From contig CAYMWF010000001.1 in NCBI GenBank assembly GCA_964394085.1, positions 138,502 to 202,501 on the forward strand: a stretch of DNA of 64,000 nt, in the 5' to 3' direction. Under the pieces are notes generated by a model. That model searched no databases. It was given only the letters and a program-made list of their open reading frames with translations, and had not been told where the DNA came from. The stretch is from CAYMWF01 sp964394085 [NCBI: uncultured Gemmatimonadota bacterium]. GTDB taxonomy: Bacteria > GCA-2686955 > CAYMWF01. This document shows positions 54,478 through 62,968 of the stretch, in pieces (within the stretch, counting starts at the first letter, position 1; each line of letters begins with the position of its first letter). Both the position numbers and the translations under genes were made by a program.

Positions 54478-55950
54478 ATGAAATTTGAACTTTTTACAGA
54501 TGAAACGGCTCCCGTCAATTCATGGATTATTCCTTGTTTTGAAAACGGTAAGCGAGTCCCGGGGGTTCCGGAAAATATTACCGGAGAGATTGACAGGGTT
54601 TACTCCTGGGGTGATTTTAATGGCAAATCGGATCGGGAGTACAGATTTCATCGCGAAAGTGAACGGTACCTCCTTTTGGGATTCGGAGAAGACCGTCCGC
54701 TGTCTCTGCCGGAGCTCCGTCGGGCGGCCGGACGAGCGGGGGTTGCCGCCCGGAAGTTTAACGGCGGAACCTGCCTGTTTCTTCTTCCCGAGGTTCAATC
54801 CGACTTCGACGTCAGCGTTCGGGCGGTTTTCAGGACGCTTGCGGAAGGATTTACACTGTCAACCTACCGATTTGACAGGTACAAGACAGAAAAGGCTGAC
54901 AATAAACCGTCAGGTCCCGATACAATCCTCTTCCAGGTCGAACAAGGTGATGCAGAAGACGCACGATCCGGGTTGCACGAAGGGAGCGTGGTGGCAGAAG
55001 CAGTCAATCTGGCCCGGGATATGGTGATGGAACCCTCCGATCAGCATCGTACGCACATTCTCAAGACGCGGCTTGAAAAGATGGCGTCGGAATCAGGTTT
55101 TTCTCTCGACGTTTTCGAACAGGACTGGATTAAAGAGCGGGGAATGGAAGGACTGCTTGCGGTCAACAGGGGCGCCCAGGATCCACCCATCTATGCAGTC
55201 CTGAAGTATGACGGGCTCAAGGATGGGAGTAAACCGATAGTCCTTGTAGGCAAAGGTGTGCTTTTCGATACAGGCGGCTTGTCGCTGAAAAGCGGTAGAA
55301 AATTTGATAAAATGCGGTATGACATGGCTTCTATCGCCACGGTGGCTGCCTTTATCCACGCCGCAGCGAGTCTCAAGTGGAATGTGAACCTTGTGGGGTT
55401 GCTGCCTGCAACTGAAAACATGATTGCGCCGGATTCCATGAAGCCCGGGGAAATCATACATACACTCGCCGGTAAAACCGTAGAAATCATCAATACTGAC
55501 GCTGAAGGCCGACTGCTTCTCGCGGATGCTCTCACCGACGCGATCAGTTTCGATCCCGAAGTCATCCTGGAATTCTGTACTTTGAGCGGTGGTATCGAGT
55601 ATGTACTCGGCGACCGAGTGACACCGGTTCTCGGAACAGCCGAAGACTGGAAGGCTCGATTTCGGGATGCGGGGGAGAAAAGCGGTGAACCGGTTTGTTT
55701 TCTCCCGCTTATTGAAGAATTGAAACCAAAAATTGTAGGGAAGGCGGCGGATTTGAAAAACCTCGGCGGAAACGAAGCTGAGCCGATCACCGCGGCCCTT
55801 TTCCTCAAGGAATTCACCGGTGGAATTCCCTGGCTTCATATCGATATCGTCGCCTCTGCGTGGATATCTGAGAAGCGAACGCTCTATCCGTCAGATGCGA
55901 CCGGAATGGGTGTAATGCTTCTTTCCTACCTGCTCGGCTCCGACTTCTAA
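54478..55950 (+). CDS. pepA: Leucyl aminopeptidase (M17)
   Basis: 490 aa, usual length. C-terminal catalytic domain with VGKGVLFDTGGLSLK, the bicarbonate/metal loop MKPGEIIHTLAGKTVEIIN and the signature NTDAEGRLLLADAL. Metal ligands Lys, Asp and Glu are present. It cleaves N-terminal residues from peptides in the cytoplasm; members also act as DNA-binding regulators in E. coli. Intact. Confidence 0.95.
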   Translation: MKFELFTDETAPVNSWIIPCFENGKRVPGVPENITGEIDRVYSWGDFNGKSDREYRFHRESERYLLLGFGEDRPLSLPELRRAAGRAGVAARKFNGGTCLFLLPEVQSDFDVSVRAVFRTLAEGFTLSTYRFDRYKTEKADNKPSGPDTILFQVEQGDAEDARSGLHEGSVVAEAVNLARDMVMEPSDQHRTHILKTRLEKMASESGFSLDVFEQDWIKERGMEGLLAVNRGAQDPPIYAVLKYDGLKDGSKPIVLVGKGVLFDTGGLSLKSGRKFDKMRYDMASIATVAAFIHAAASLKWNVNLVGLLPATENMIAPDSMKPGEIIHTLAGKTVEIINTDAEGRLLLADALTDAISFDPEVILEFCTLSGGIEYVLGDRVTPVLGTAEDWKARFRDAGEKSGEPVCFLPLIEELKPKIVGKAADLKNLGGNEAEPITAALFLKEFTGGIPWLHIDIVASAWISEKRTLYPSDATGMGVMLLSYLLGSDF

Positions 55951-56269
55951 TTCAGGCTATGCAATTCCTGAAAGATCAATAATTTCGTTGAGATCAGCGA
56001 TAGGCGTTGTTTTCAACGAAGCATCAAATTACCCTCTTTTTCAGCTTGCTCCAATGTTAACTATTCTTCGTGATGCTGGATACTCGTTGAAATTAACGAG
56101 CCGGAAATAAAAAGAATTATAGCGGGTGGAACCTAATCCTCATTACGACAAAGGGTTATAGAGAAAATGTCTGCCTGTGAAATCATGGCATGTTTCATGC
56201 AATAAAAGTCCTGTCTTTTAAACGATTTTAACGAGCAGCCGGAATGTAATTGTAGAAACGGCAGGAGAG
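55951..56269. other. Intergenic region of 319 bp with repeated CGTTG elements
   Basis: Contains TTTCGTTGA (55983-55991) and TTCAACGAA (56012-56020) facing each other, CGTTG-N4-CAACG (56005-56018) and CTCGTT-N6-AACGAG (56083-56100). These lie 86-200 bp upstream of the sigma-54-like promoter, the usual distance for an enhancer-binding protein. No small gene is seen. Confidence 0.45.
56186..56201 (+). promoter_or_regulatory. Sigma-54-like promoter of the repeat-protein gene
   Basis: TGGCATG-N4-ATGCA (56186-56201) has GG and GC exactly 12 bases apart and matches 10 of 12 consensus positions of TGGCACG-N4-TTGCA. It sits about 70 bp upstream of the start at 56270. Confidence is limited because only one site is available. 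Confidence 0.4.
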
Positions 56270-56725
56270 ATGAAAATGAAAATAGCAAAAATATTGATAG
56301 CGGGAATGCTGGTTGTTGCGGGTGCCGCCGGTGCTGCGGATCTTGAGCAGGGTTACTACGGAATAAGAGAATTTCCGACTCCTGGATCTTCTGGAGAGGT
56401 TGTCTCTGCGCCGTTCGGCATGTATGAATTCCCGAATCCTGATCCTTTCGAAGGACAGGTCGTATCCCAGCCTTTCGAGTCTGGAGAGTTTCCTAACCCA
56501 TCCCCGGAATTAGTGATCAAAAAGGGAATCGTGGTCGACACCGATGTTTGCGTCATGGTTGAGCTTGAGAATGGCAGAACAATCTCTTTGGTCGGTCAGA
56601 AGACCTCCGGCCTGATGGAAGGTATGAATATCCGGTTTGTCGGTGTGCTGTACAAAGGCCAATTTGCTGAATGCAATACAACGCCCGTTGTCAAAGTCCT
56701 TTATCTCGAGATAAAAATAGACTAG
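56270..56725 (+). CDS. Small secreted protein with EFPNP repeats
   Basis: 151 aa with a signal peptide (about 1-24, MLVVAGAAGAA). Residues about 31-80 hold three short units of the form 'EFPxPxxxxxGxVVSxPF': EFPTPGSSGEVVSAPF, EFPNPDPFEGQVVSQPF and a half unit EFPNPSPE. The last 70 residues are a compact domain with V/G/E alternation (GIVVDTDVCVMVELENGRTI). No family recognised. AGGAG precedes the ATG; an alternative ATG lies two codons on. Own promoter and a clear terminator follow. Confidence 0.7.
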   Translation: MKMKIAKILIAGMLVVAGAAGAADLEQGYYGIREFPTPGSSGEVVSAPFGMYEFPNPDPFEGQVVSQPFESGEFPNPSPELVIKKGIVVDTDVCVMVELENGRTISLVGQKTSGLMEGMNIRFVGVLYKGQFAECNTTPVVKVLYLEIKID

Positions 56726-56766
56726 TACGAAGCAACATACCCCTGACCCTTAGGGTAGCAGTCCTT

Positions 56767-56805
56767 AATGCTCCGGCGGACCATTCGCCGGAGCATTATT
56801 ATTAC
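56767..56805 (+). terminator. Intrinsic terminator of the repeat-protein gene
   Basis: AATGCTCCGGCG (56767-56778) pairs perfectly with CGCCGGAGCATT (56786-56797), 12 bp over a 7-base loop, and an ATTATTATT tail follows. Confidence 0.85.
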
Positions 56806-57010
56806 GGTAAGGATTCTTTTCACCGGATGAGCTTGCGACCAGGATGAGCCGCGAATATAGTATCCCTGATGCAGCCTTCAGAATACGTTGTTGCGTCACT
56901 TGAATTTGCTCCAGGATGGGAGGAAACAGTTTTCCGGTCGAGAGGCCTTTTCCATTCAGGCAGGGGTCTATTCATAAATAACAATCGAACTCGGAATCCT
57001 CGGAAGTGTC

Positions 57011-59020
57011 ATGTCCTGTTCTGTGTTCTTACGAATATGTCTGCTGTTGACATTTATGGTACTGCTTGCCGCTGCGGGAGAGACCATATGGTTGTACTCC
57101 GCCGGTTTTCCTTCGGGCGGAGCCGGTTCAGTCTTTCGCACTGTTACAGCCGGTTTAGTAAGTTATGGGCTGATCGGGTTCGCAGTGCTGATTCATATCA
57201 CCGCCGGGGCGACAGTTATCACGATTCTCAGGGGGTTGCATGAAGGTACATGTGAGTCCTCACCGGATCCTGCGGCATGGCTCTCGTCTTCTTTCGCGGT
57301 TTCATGTTCAGTATATGTTCTAGGTGATTACCTCAACGACAATCTCTTGGGAGGAGTGGCACCCACTCATTTCCTGAGCCTCTTTCTGGTTGCGGTTTCC
57401 GTAACTGTCTGGGTTCTGTCGATAGGGCCAGTCGCAATCCTTTTCGACCGCGCCGGACAAAGGTGGCTGACCCGAAGCGAATCCACAGTATTCAACCTCA
57501 GCAAGCGGAATGCCCATTTAGCGGTGTTCCCGGTGACAGTTCTGGCAGCAGCCCTGATAATAGGATCGATTACTGCTGATGTAGAGATACCTTGGAATGA
57601 ATTCACAGGCGAAACGGCGCATCAGGATCAGAGTGCTTCAAGGATTCAACTTCCGGAGTCAACCGGCAAACCGGCACGGATAGTTCTTATATCGGTGGAA
57701 ACTCTACGCGCTGATCATTTGAACTGCCTTGGCTATGATCGGGGAAACACCACTCCCGAGCTCTGCCGGATCGCAAGCGACGGCTACCTTTTTTCAGGAT
57801 GTCGGGCGCAGGCGCCCTGGACCAAACCATCGGTGGCCAGCATCATTACATCGCTGTATCCCTGCCGTCATGGTCAGATCGAATATGGAACCGAAGTGGC
57901 TGATTCGCTGGTCACTCTTCCCGACGCTCTCGCCGCCGCCGGGTACATAACGGCTGCATTCCCGACATTGAACGGGGCGTTCGATCGTAACTTTGGATTT
58001 CACGAAAATTACTACCGGGGATTCGGACCGCCGGAGTCGTCGTGGCCGTCTTTTTTCCAGCTCGACCTTTTCGCCGGCGGCCGGCTGGTCGCGGGTTTCC
58101 TTGAAAGGCGATTAAGGATATATATTCCCGGTAAACTTTTTTGGTGGTATAATGACGCGGAGAAAGTCAAATCGGCGGTGAAGCGTTGGCTTGACTCCCC
58201 GGAACCGCGACTTTTTTGTCACGTACATTTTATTGATCCACACACGCCGTACCTCACTCATCCGTACAAACCGGTCGAGTGGAATTTCAGGTCCGAAACC
58301 AATCTTCCCGCTATTCTTGATAAATATGATGGTGAAATAAGGTTCGTAGACAGAGCTATCGGTGAGATCGCCAACCTTCTGGAGCAGCGAAAAGAACCTG
58401 CGGTTCTGGTGATCGTAGGAGATCACGGCGAAGAATTCCTGGATAGGGGCGGCTGGGGTCACGGTCATTCCCTTTATGATGAATTGATCCGTGTTCCGTT
58501 GATTTTCAAGCTTTATCGACTGGGTATCGAGGATCTCGTCCGTGAGGGTTCGGTATTCGCCGATCCCGTTTCCTGCATCGATATAGCTCCGACCATCCTC
58601 GAGCTTGCAGGAGTAGAAGAACCCCCGATCGACTGGGACGGCCTTTCACTGGTGCCGCAAATATCCTCCGGCTCCTCGCGCCGTGGAGGAGCCCATGCAG
58701 TTTCCCACATGAAGAGCAGAGGCAGAACCGCACATTCCATCGTCTGCGGTGAAATCAAGGTTATCAAGTTTTCCGATTTCGACAAAAACGGTGAAACAAG
58801 AATAGAAGCCTATGATTTAAGCGTGGATGAGGTCGAGCGCAGCAACATCTTCGACAGTCGACTCATTCCGGGGAGCGAGTTATCAACCAGAGTTGCCGCC
58901 GTAATAACAACCCTCGATTCGTTGCTGGTATCATTCGGATCTCCCGGGAAAAGCGTTCACCCCGCGAATATATCGCGGTCAGAGGCGGAAATCCTGAAAA
59001 CGCTCGGGTATCTGCAGTAA
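57011..59020 (+). CDS. Membrane sulfatase/phosphotransferase-superfamily hydrolase with Thr nucleophile
   Basis: 669 aa with about five N-terminal helices (about 5-190) and a C-terminal sulfatase-fold domain outside. The metal motif is ISVETLRADHLNCLGYDRG (E230 where Asp is usual). The catalytic position reads APWTKPSVASIITSLYPCRHG, with T271 where sulfatases have Cys or Ser. VIVGDHGEEFLDRGGWGHGH gives the later metal ligands. The chain ends LKTLGYLQ. As with the protein at 15720, a phosphotransferase/LtaS-like reaction is at least as likely as sulfate hydrolysis. GGAAG lies upstream of ATG. Confidence 0.87.
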   Translation: MSCSVFLRICLLLTFMVLLAAAGETIWLYSAGFPSGGAGSVFRTVTAGLVSYGLIGFAVLIHITAGATVITILRGLHEGTCESSPDPAAWLSSSFAVSCSVYVLGDYLNDNLLGGVAPTHFLSLFLVAVSVTVWVLSIGPVAILFDRAGQRWLTRSESTVFNLSKRNAHLAVFPVTVLAAALIIGSITADVEIPWNEFTGETAHQDQSASRIQLPESTGKPARIVLISVETLRADHLNCLGYDRGNTTPELCRIASDGYLFSGCRAQAPWTKPSVASIITSLYPCRHGQIEYGTEVADSLVTLPDALAAAGYITAAFPTLNGAFDRNFGFHENYYRGFGPPESSWPSFFQLDLFAGGRLVAGFLERRLRIYIPGKLFWWYNDAEKVKSAVKRWLDSPEPRLFCHVHFIDPHTPYLTHPYKPVEWNFRSETNLPAILDKYDGEIRFVDRAIGEIANLLEQRKEPAVLVIVGDHGEEFLDRGGWGHGHSLYDELIRVPLIFKLYRLGIEDLVREGSVFADPVSCIDIAPTILELAGVEEPPIDWDGLSLVPQISSGSSRRGGAHAVSHMKSRGRTAHSIVCGEIKVIKFSDFDKNGETRIEAYDLSVDEVERSNIFDSRLIPGSELSTRVAAVITTLDSLLVSFGSPGKSVHPANISRSEAEILKTLGYLQ

Positions 59021-59062
59021 GGCTTGAAATTGCCGGAGCCTCAACGTGGATCAAGAAACATT

Positions 59063-62000
59063 ATGAAAAAAGATCAGGAAATCGACGGGAAATACTCGAT
59101 TCTTTCTCTTATCGGCAAAGGAGGCATGGGAGAAGTCTTTCGCGCGGTGGACCTCCGCGACGGTGGTGAAGTCGCGTTGAAAATGTTGACTGAAGAGGAG
59201 AGAGAGACAAGCGGTTCGGCGGATCTGCGCCGCGAATTCGGAATACTGGCTGCGTTGAGACACCCCAATATCGTGCATGTTCTCGATTCGGGAACCAGCC
59301 CGCCATATTATACCATGGAACTCATCGAAGGAGAGAATCTTGTCGAGTTCTTCAGCGGAAAACCTCTGCTTCCCGTTCTTTACGACATCCTGCAGCAGAT
59401 ACTTAGAGGGCTTGAATTCATTCATTCGCGAAAGCTCCTGCATGGAGATCTCAAGCCGGCGAATATACTCGTGCTCGATGATCCGGAAAATCCCAGGGTA
59501 AAACTGATGGATTTCGGTCTTGCGCGAAAATGGTCGGAAATCGGAAGAAGTTCTGTGCCGGCGGGAACAGCCCTTTATATATCTCCGGAAATGATCCAGC
59601 CCAGGCGGAGAGTTACTCCGGACAGACGTGCCGATTTCTATTCCCTGGGTGCCGTCCTTTATGAATTGACAGCCGGGGAACCGCCTTTTCCATATGAAAA
59701 ATCGGATAAACTGGTGCGGGCTCATCTTTCCGAGGAGCCTGCTCCGATAGGGAGGCGGCGACCGGATTTGCCACGCGCGTTCACCGACCTGGTGATGCGT
59801 CTACTCGAAAAGGATCCGGCCGACAGGTTCGCTTCCTGCACCGATATTCTCGATAAACTTTCTATTTCCGCGGGTCGCCCCCTAACTCTCGAAGACAGGA
59901 AAAGCAGGGAGAGCTACATCCTTAACTCCCGTTTCATCGGACGAGCGGCGGAGATGGCACAGCTTACCGGCTGGCTGGACAAGTCATTTTCCGGTGTACC
60001 GGATAACCAAGACGTTCTGAGGGACCAATCGCCCAGAAGCCCGGTGCTTGCTCTTGTCGGAGGTGAAACCGGTGTAGGCAAAACGCGGTTACTCGACGAG
60101 ATCTCCGGGTTCTGCCGTGACAGCGGAATAATCTGCTTTCGCGCTGAATGCGAAGAACAATCCGGACATTCCCTGCTGGGTTTCCGCCCTTTCATCCTGA
60201 ACGAACTGATCCCTCTTTTATTGCGAAGAAGAAGCGGATTACCCGAGAGATACAAGGATGTTCTGGGATTACCAGGCTTTTCAGAGGGACAGGGGACGTC
60301 GGTTGGGGATTCCTCTCATACCGGCGAGATCGATCACCGCCAGATAGAAACCGCCGGCGACAAGTATTCCTGGATGGAAAGATTCACCGGTTTCGTATTG
60401 GAGGCGCTAAAGGAACTGGATGTCAAAACAGCTGTGATAATTTTCGAGGATATCCACTGGGGTACATCCATATCTTTCGAGCTTCTCCAGTATCTTATCC
60501 GCAAGATCGGACTTATCGGGGTTCCCGTTCGCTGTATGGCTTCGTTCAGGACCGAGGATATTTCGATGAGGGAAGGTTTGAGCAGGTTTCTCGAGGAGGA
60601 GGAGCGAGGAGATTATTCTTTCAGGTTGGATATCCCGCGCCTGGACATTGAATCCACGACCCGGATAATCGAATCGATGCTGGGTCTGGATCGGCTTCCC
60701 AGAGGGCTTGCTGATTTTACATTTCGTGAATCTTCAGGAAACCCGCTCCTTATAGTCCAGATTCTGATATTACTGGTTGACGAATCGTTTCTTGTTAAAG
60801 GCGACAGGTGGTGGCGATGGACTCCCCCCGAGACGCCGGGATCGGTCCTTCCGGGTTCGATAAAAGAGCTGGCCCTCAGACGGATTGCCGGACTGCAGGA
60901 TAATACCAGGACCCTGCTGGAAAACGCAGCGGTTCTGGGTCGCGGATTCGATCCCGAGATCCTGGGCGAAATGAGCGGGCTTGAATCGAACGATCTGTAC
61001 CGGGCGCTCGAGGAATGTTTCAGCGCCGGGTTGGTCGAACGTCGGCACGGAACCGGCGAAAGCGGTTTTCGTATGGTGCATGGGATGTTCAGAGATGCAG
61101 TTTACGAAGAAATTTCGCCGGATCGCCTCCGGATTCTTCACAGGAAGGCTGGTGAGATCCTTTCAAAGAGGAACGCCGATTCGGAAGATGCGGGAATACA
61201 TTTCTACAAAGCCGGTATGCTGGAAGAGGCGATCCCTCATCTCGAAAAACTCGCGATTCGGGAAAATGCAGCTTTTAATTTCAGCGCTTCCGCCGACGCC
61301 CTGGAGAAAGTCCTGGCCGCCACCATTGAACCGCGGCGGCAGGCAATTGTATCTGCAAAACTGGCATCGGTATATTATACCCTCGGCGACATCCACCGCT
61401 GTGAATTTCTTCTGAGGGAAGCAGCAGCGATCTTATCCGGGAATGCTCCGGATCCTACAGCAACAGCGCTCTCCGATCTGCCGTACAAAAGACCCGAGGA
61501 ATTGCGCAGATTCGCCGACATCCTGGACGGATTGGGCAATGTCTCGGCAACCGCTAAAGATTTTGCCACCGCGCGAAGGTTTCATATGCGCGCCCTCGAG
61601 ATAAGACGCAGTATATGGAATGAAGCAGGTGTGGCTGCATCATACCTCAACCTTGGTGCTCTTTCGCAGGAATCCGGGTATTACAGCGACGCTGAGGAGT
61701 ATCTCGAGAAATGCGTGGAACTCGCGCGTAATCTGAAAGATGACCGCTTGCTCCCCTTGGCATACAACAACCTCGGCAGTATATTTTTCGACCGGGGAGA
61801 ACAGGAGAAAGCGCAGGAATACTACCTGAAAACGATAAAGCTCGCGGAAGCGAAGAACGACATTCCAGCAATAACGATCTCTCTTCTGAACCTTGGGGAG
61901 AGCTACCTGGAAGCAGGCAGGTTCGGTGACGCTCTTCACAGCCTGGAAAGGAGTCTCGAGCTTTCTGTACGATTGGGTCACCGGTTTTACGAAGGACAGG

Positions 62001-62968
62001 CTCACGGGGTTTTCGGTCGTATTATGGAAGCTCTGGGCCGGCTCGATGAAGCAGGGGAACACTACAGGCGAAGCCTTGAGATTGCCAGGGAGACGGGTGA
62101 TAAGTACAGTCTTACAACGGCATTTTTCCTGATGGGTCGCTATTATGTCAATATCGACAGACTACCTCTGGCGATACTTTATTTCACCCGCAGCCTCAAG
62201 CTGCGTCAGCGGCTGGGAGATACCAGGGGTGAGAATGAATGTAGAGTGCAACTGGGTGCCGTTAATTTCTTCATCGGCCGGAACGCCATCGCCGGTAGAA
62301 TCCTCAGCGAAGCACTCGAATTATCTGCTTCACTCAAGCGGTGGAGGGAAGAAGCCGCCGCCGCTTTCTATCTTGCCGCAACACTCCTTCGCCTGAGCAG
62401 GATGGATCGAGCACTTTCACTTTTCGAGAGGAGCCGAGAAGCCGCTGGCCGTGCCGGATACAAGCGGGGAGAAATCCAGGCTGCTGCGTACGAGTCATTT
62501 CTTCGACTCGAACTCGGTCAACTCACCGATGTCGAACCGCTTGAATCCCTGCTGCAGGAAGCGCGCAGTATAGGCGCGCGCAAGTTATTCGGAGAAACAA
62601 GCCTGCTCCTGGGCAGAGCTCTGGCGGCCCGTCATGAATTCCGTACTGCAGTAATGGTGCTGGAAGAGGGGCTTGTCAGCGTTAGAGATGCATCTGATAG
62701 ATACCAGGAAGGAGAAATCCTGAGGGAGCTGGCCGTCGTCGCATGCGAGCAGGGAAAGTTTAATCGCGGGTATAAGCTGTTCGATGATTCACTATCGATT
62801 CTTCGAAAGCTTTCCATGAAATTCGAGACAGCAAAGACCCTCGAGCAGATGGGAAGATACCTGACTCTCTACGGGCTCGAAGAAGAAGGCGAAAGAAGAA
62901 AACTGGAGGCGGCGTCACTCCTGGTGGAAATAGAATCGGCCGATGAATGGAAAATCTTCGATAGTTAA
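59063..62968 (+). CDS. Giant Ser/Thr protein kinase-AAA ATPase-TPR protein
   Basis: 1301 aa from ATG 59063; a TTG 13 codons earlier is possible. Kinase domain (1-270): GKGGMGEVFRA glycine loop, VALK (K40), HGDLKPAN (127-134, Gly in place of the usual Arg before the catalytic Asp129), DFGLA (150-154). An AAA/STAND-like ATPase follows with GGETGVGKTRLLD (333-345) and FEDIHWG. About 15 TPR-like helices (residues about 690-1260; FATARRFHMRALEIR, ASYLNLGALSQESGYYSDAEEYLEKCVELAR and many more) complete the chain. This PknB-AAA_16-TPR layout resembles regulatory kinases such as PknK, which act in multiprotein signalling. No transmembrane helix. Confidence 0.93.
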   Translation: MKKDQEIDGKYSILSLIGKGGMGEVFRAVDLRDGGEVALKMLTEEERETSGSADLRREFGILAALRHPNIVHVLDSGTSPPYYTMELIEGENLVEFFSGKPLLPVLYDILQQILRGLEFIHSRKLLHGDLKPANILVLDDPENPRVKLMDFGLARKWSEIGRSSVPAGTALYISPEMIQPRRRVTPDRRADFYSLGAVLYELTAGEPPFPYEKSDKLVRAHLSEEPAPIGRRRPDLPRAFTDLVMRLLEKDPADRFASCTDILDKLSISAGRPLTLEDRKSRESYILNSRFIGRAAEMAQLTGWLDKSFSGVPDNQDVLRDQSPRSPVLALVGGETGVGKTRLLDEISGFCRDSGIICFRAECEEQSGHSLLGFRPFILNELIPLLLRRRSGLPERYKDVLGLPGFSEGQGTSVGDSSHTGEIDHRQIETAGDKYSWMERFTGFVLEALKELDVKTAVIIFEDIHWGTSISFELLQYLIRKIGLIGVPVRCMASFRTEDISMREGLSRFLEEEERGDYSFRLDIPRLDIESTTRIIESMLGLDRLPRGLADFTFRESSGNPLLIVQILILLVDESFLVKGDRWWRWTPPETPGSVLPGSIKELALRRIAGLQDNTRTLLENAAVLGRGFDPEILGEMSGLESNDLYRALEECFSAGLVERRHGTGESGFRMVHGMFRDAVYEEISPDRLRILHRKAGEILSKRNADSEDAGIHFYKAGMLEEAIPHLEKLAIRENAAFNFSASADALEKVLAATIEPRRQAIVSAKLASVYYTLGDIHRCEFLLREAAAILSGNAPDPTATALSDLPYKRPEELRRFADILDGLGNVSATAKDFATARRFHMRALEIRRSIWNEAGVAASYLNLGALSQESGYYSDAEEYLEKCVELARNLKDDRLLPLAYNNLGSIFFDRGEQEKAQEYYLKTIKLAEAKNDIPAITISLLNLGESYLEAGRFGDALHSLERSLELSVRLGHRFYEGQAHGVFGRIMEALGRLDEAGEHYRRSLEIARETGDKYSLTTAFFLMGRYYVNIDRLPLAILYFTRSLKLRQRLGDTRGENECRVQLGAVNFFIGRNAIAGRILSEALELSASLKRWREEAAAAFYLAATLLRLSRMDRALSLFERSREAAGRAGYKRGEIQAAAYESFLRLELGQLTDVEPLESLLQEARSIGARKLFGETSLLLGRALAARHEFRTAVMVLEEGLVSVRDASDRYQEGEILRELAVVACEQGKFNRGYKLFDDSLSILRKLSMKFETAKTLEQMGRYLTLYGLEEEGERRKLEAASLLVEIESADEWKIFDS

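Noticed and set aside
56869-57243. 124-aa open frame overlapping the second sulfatase gene
   Set aside because: Different frame, no ribosome site, no domain features; most of it lies over the real membrane segment.
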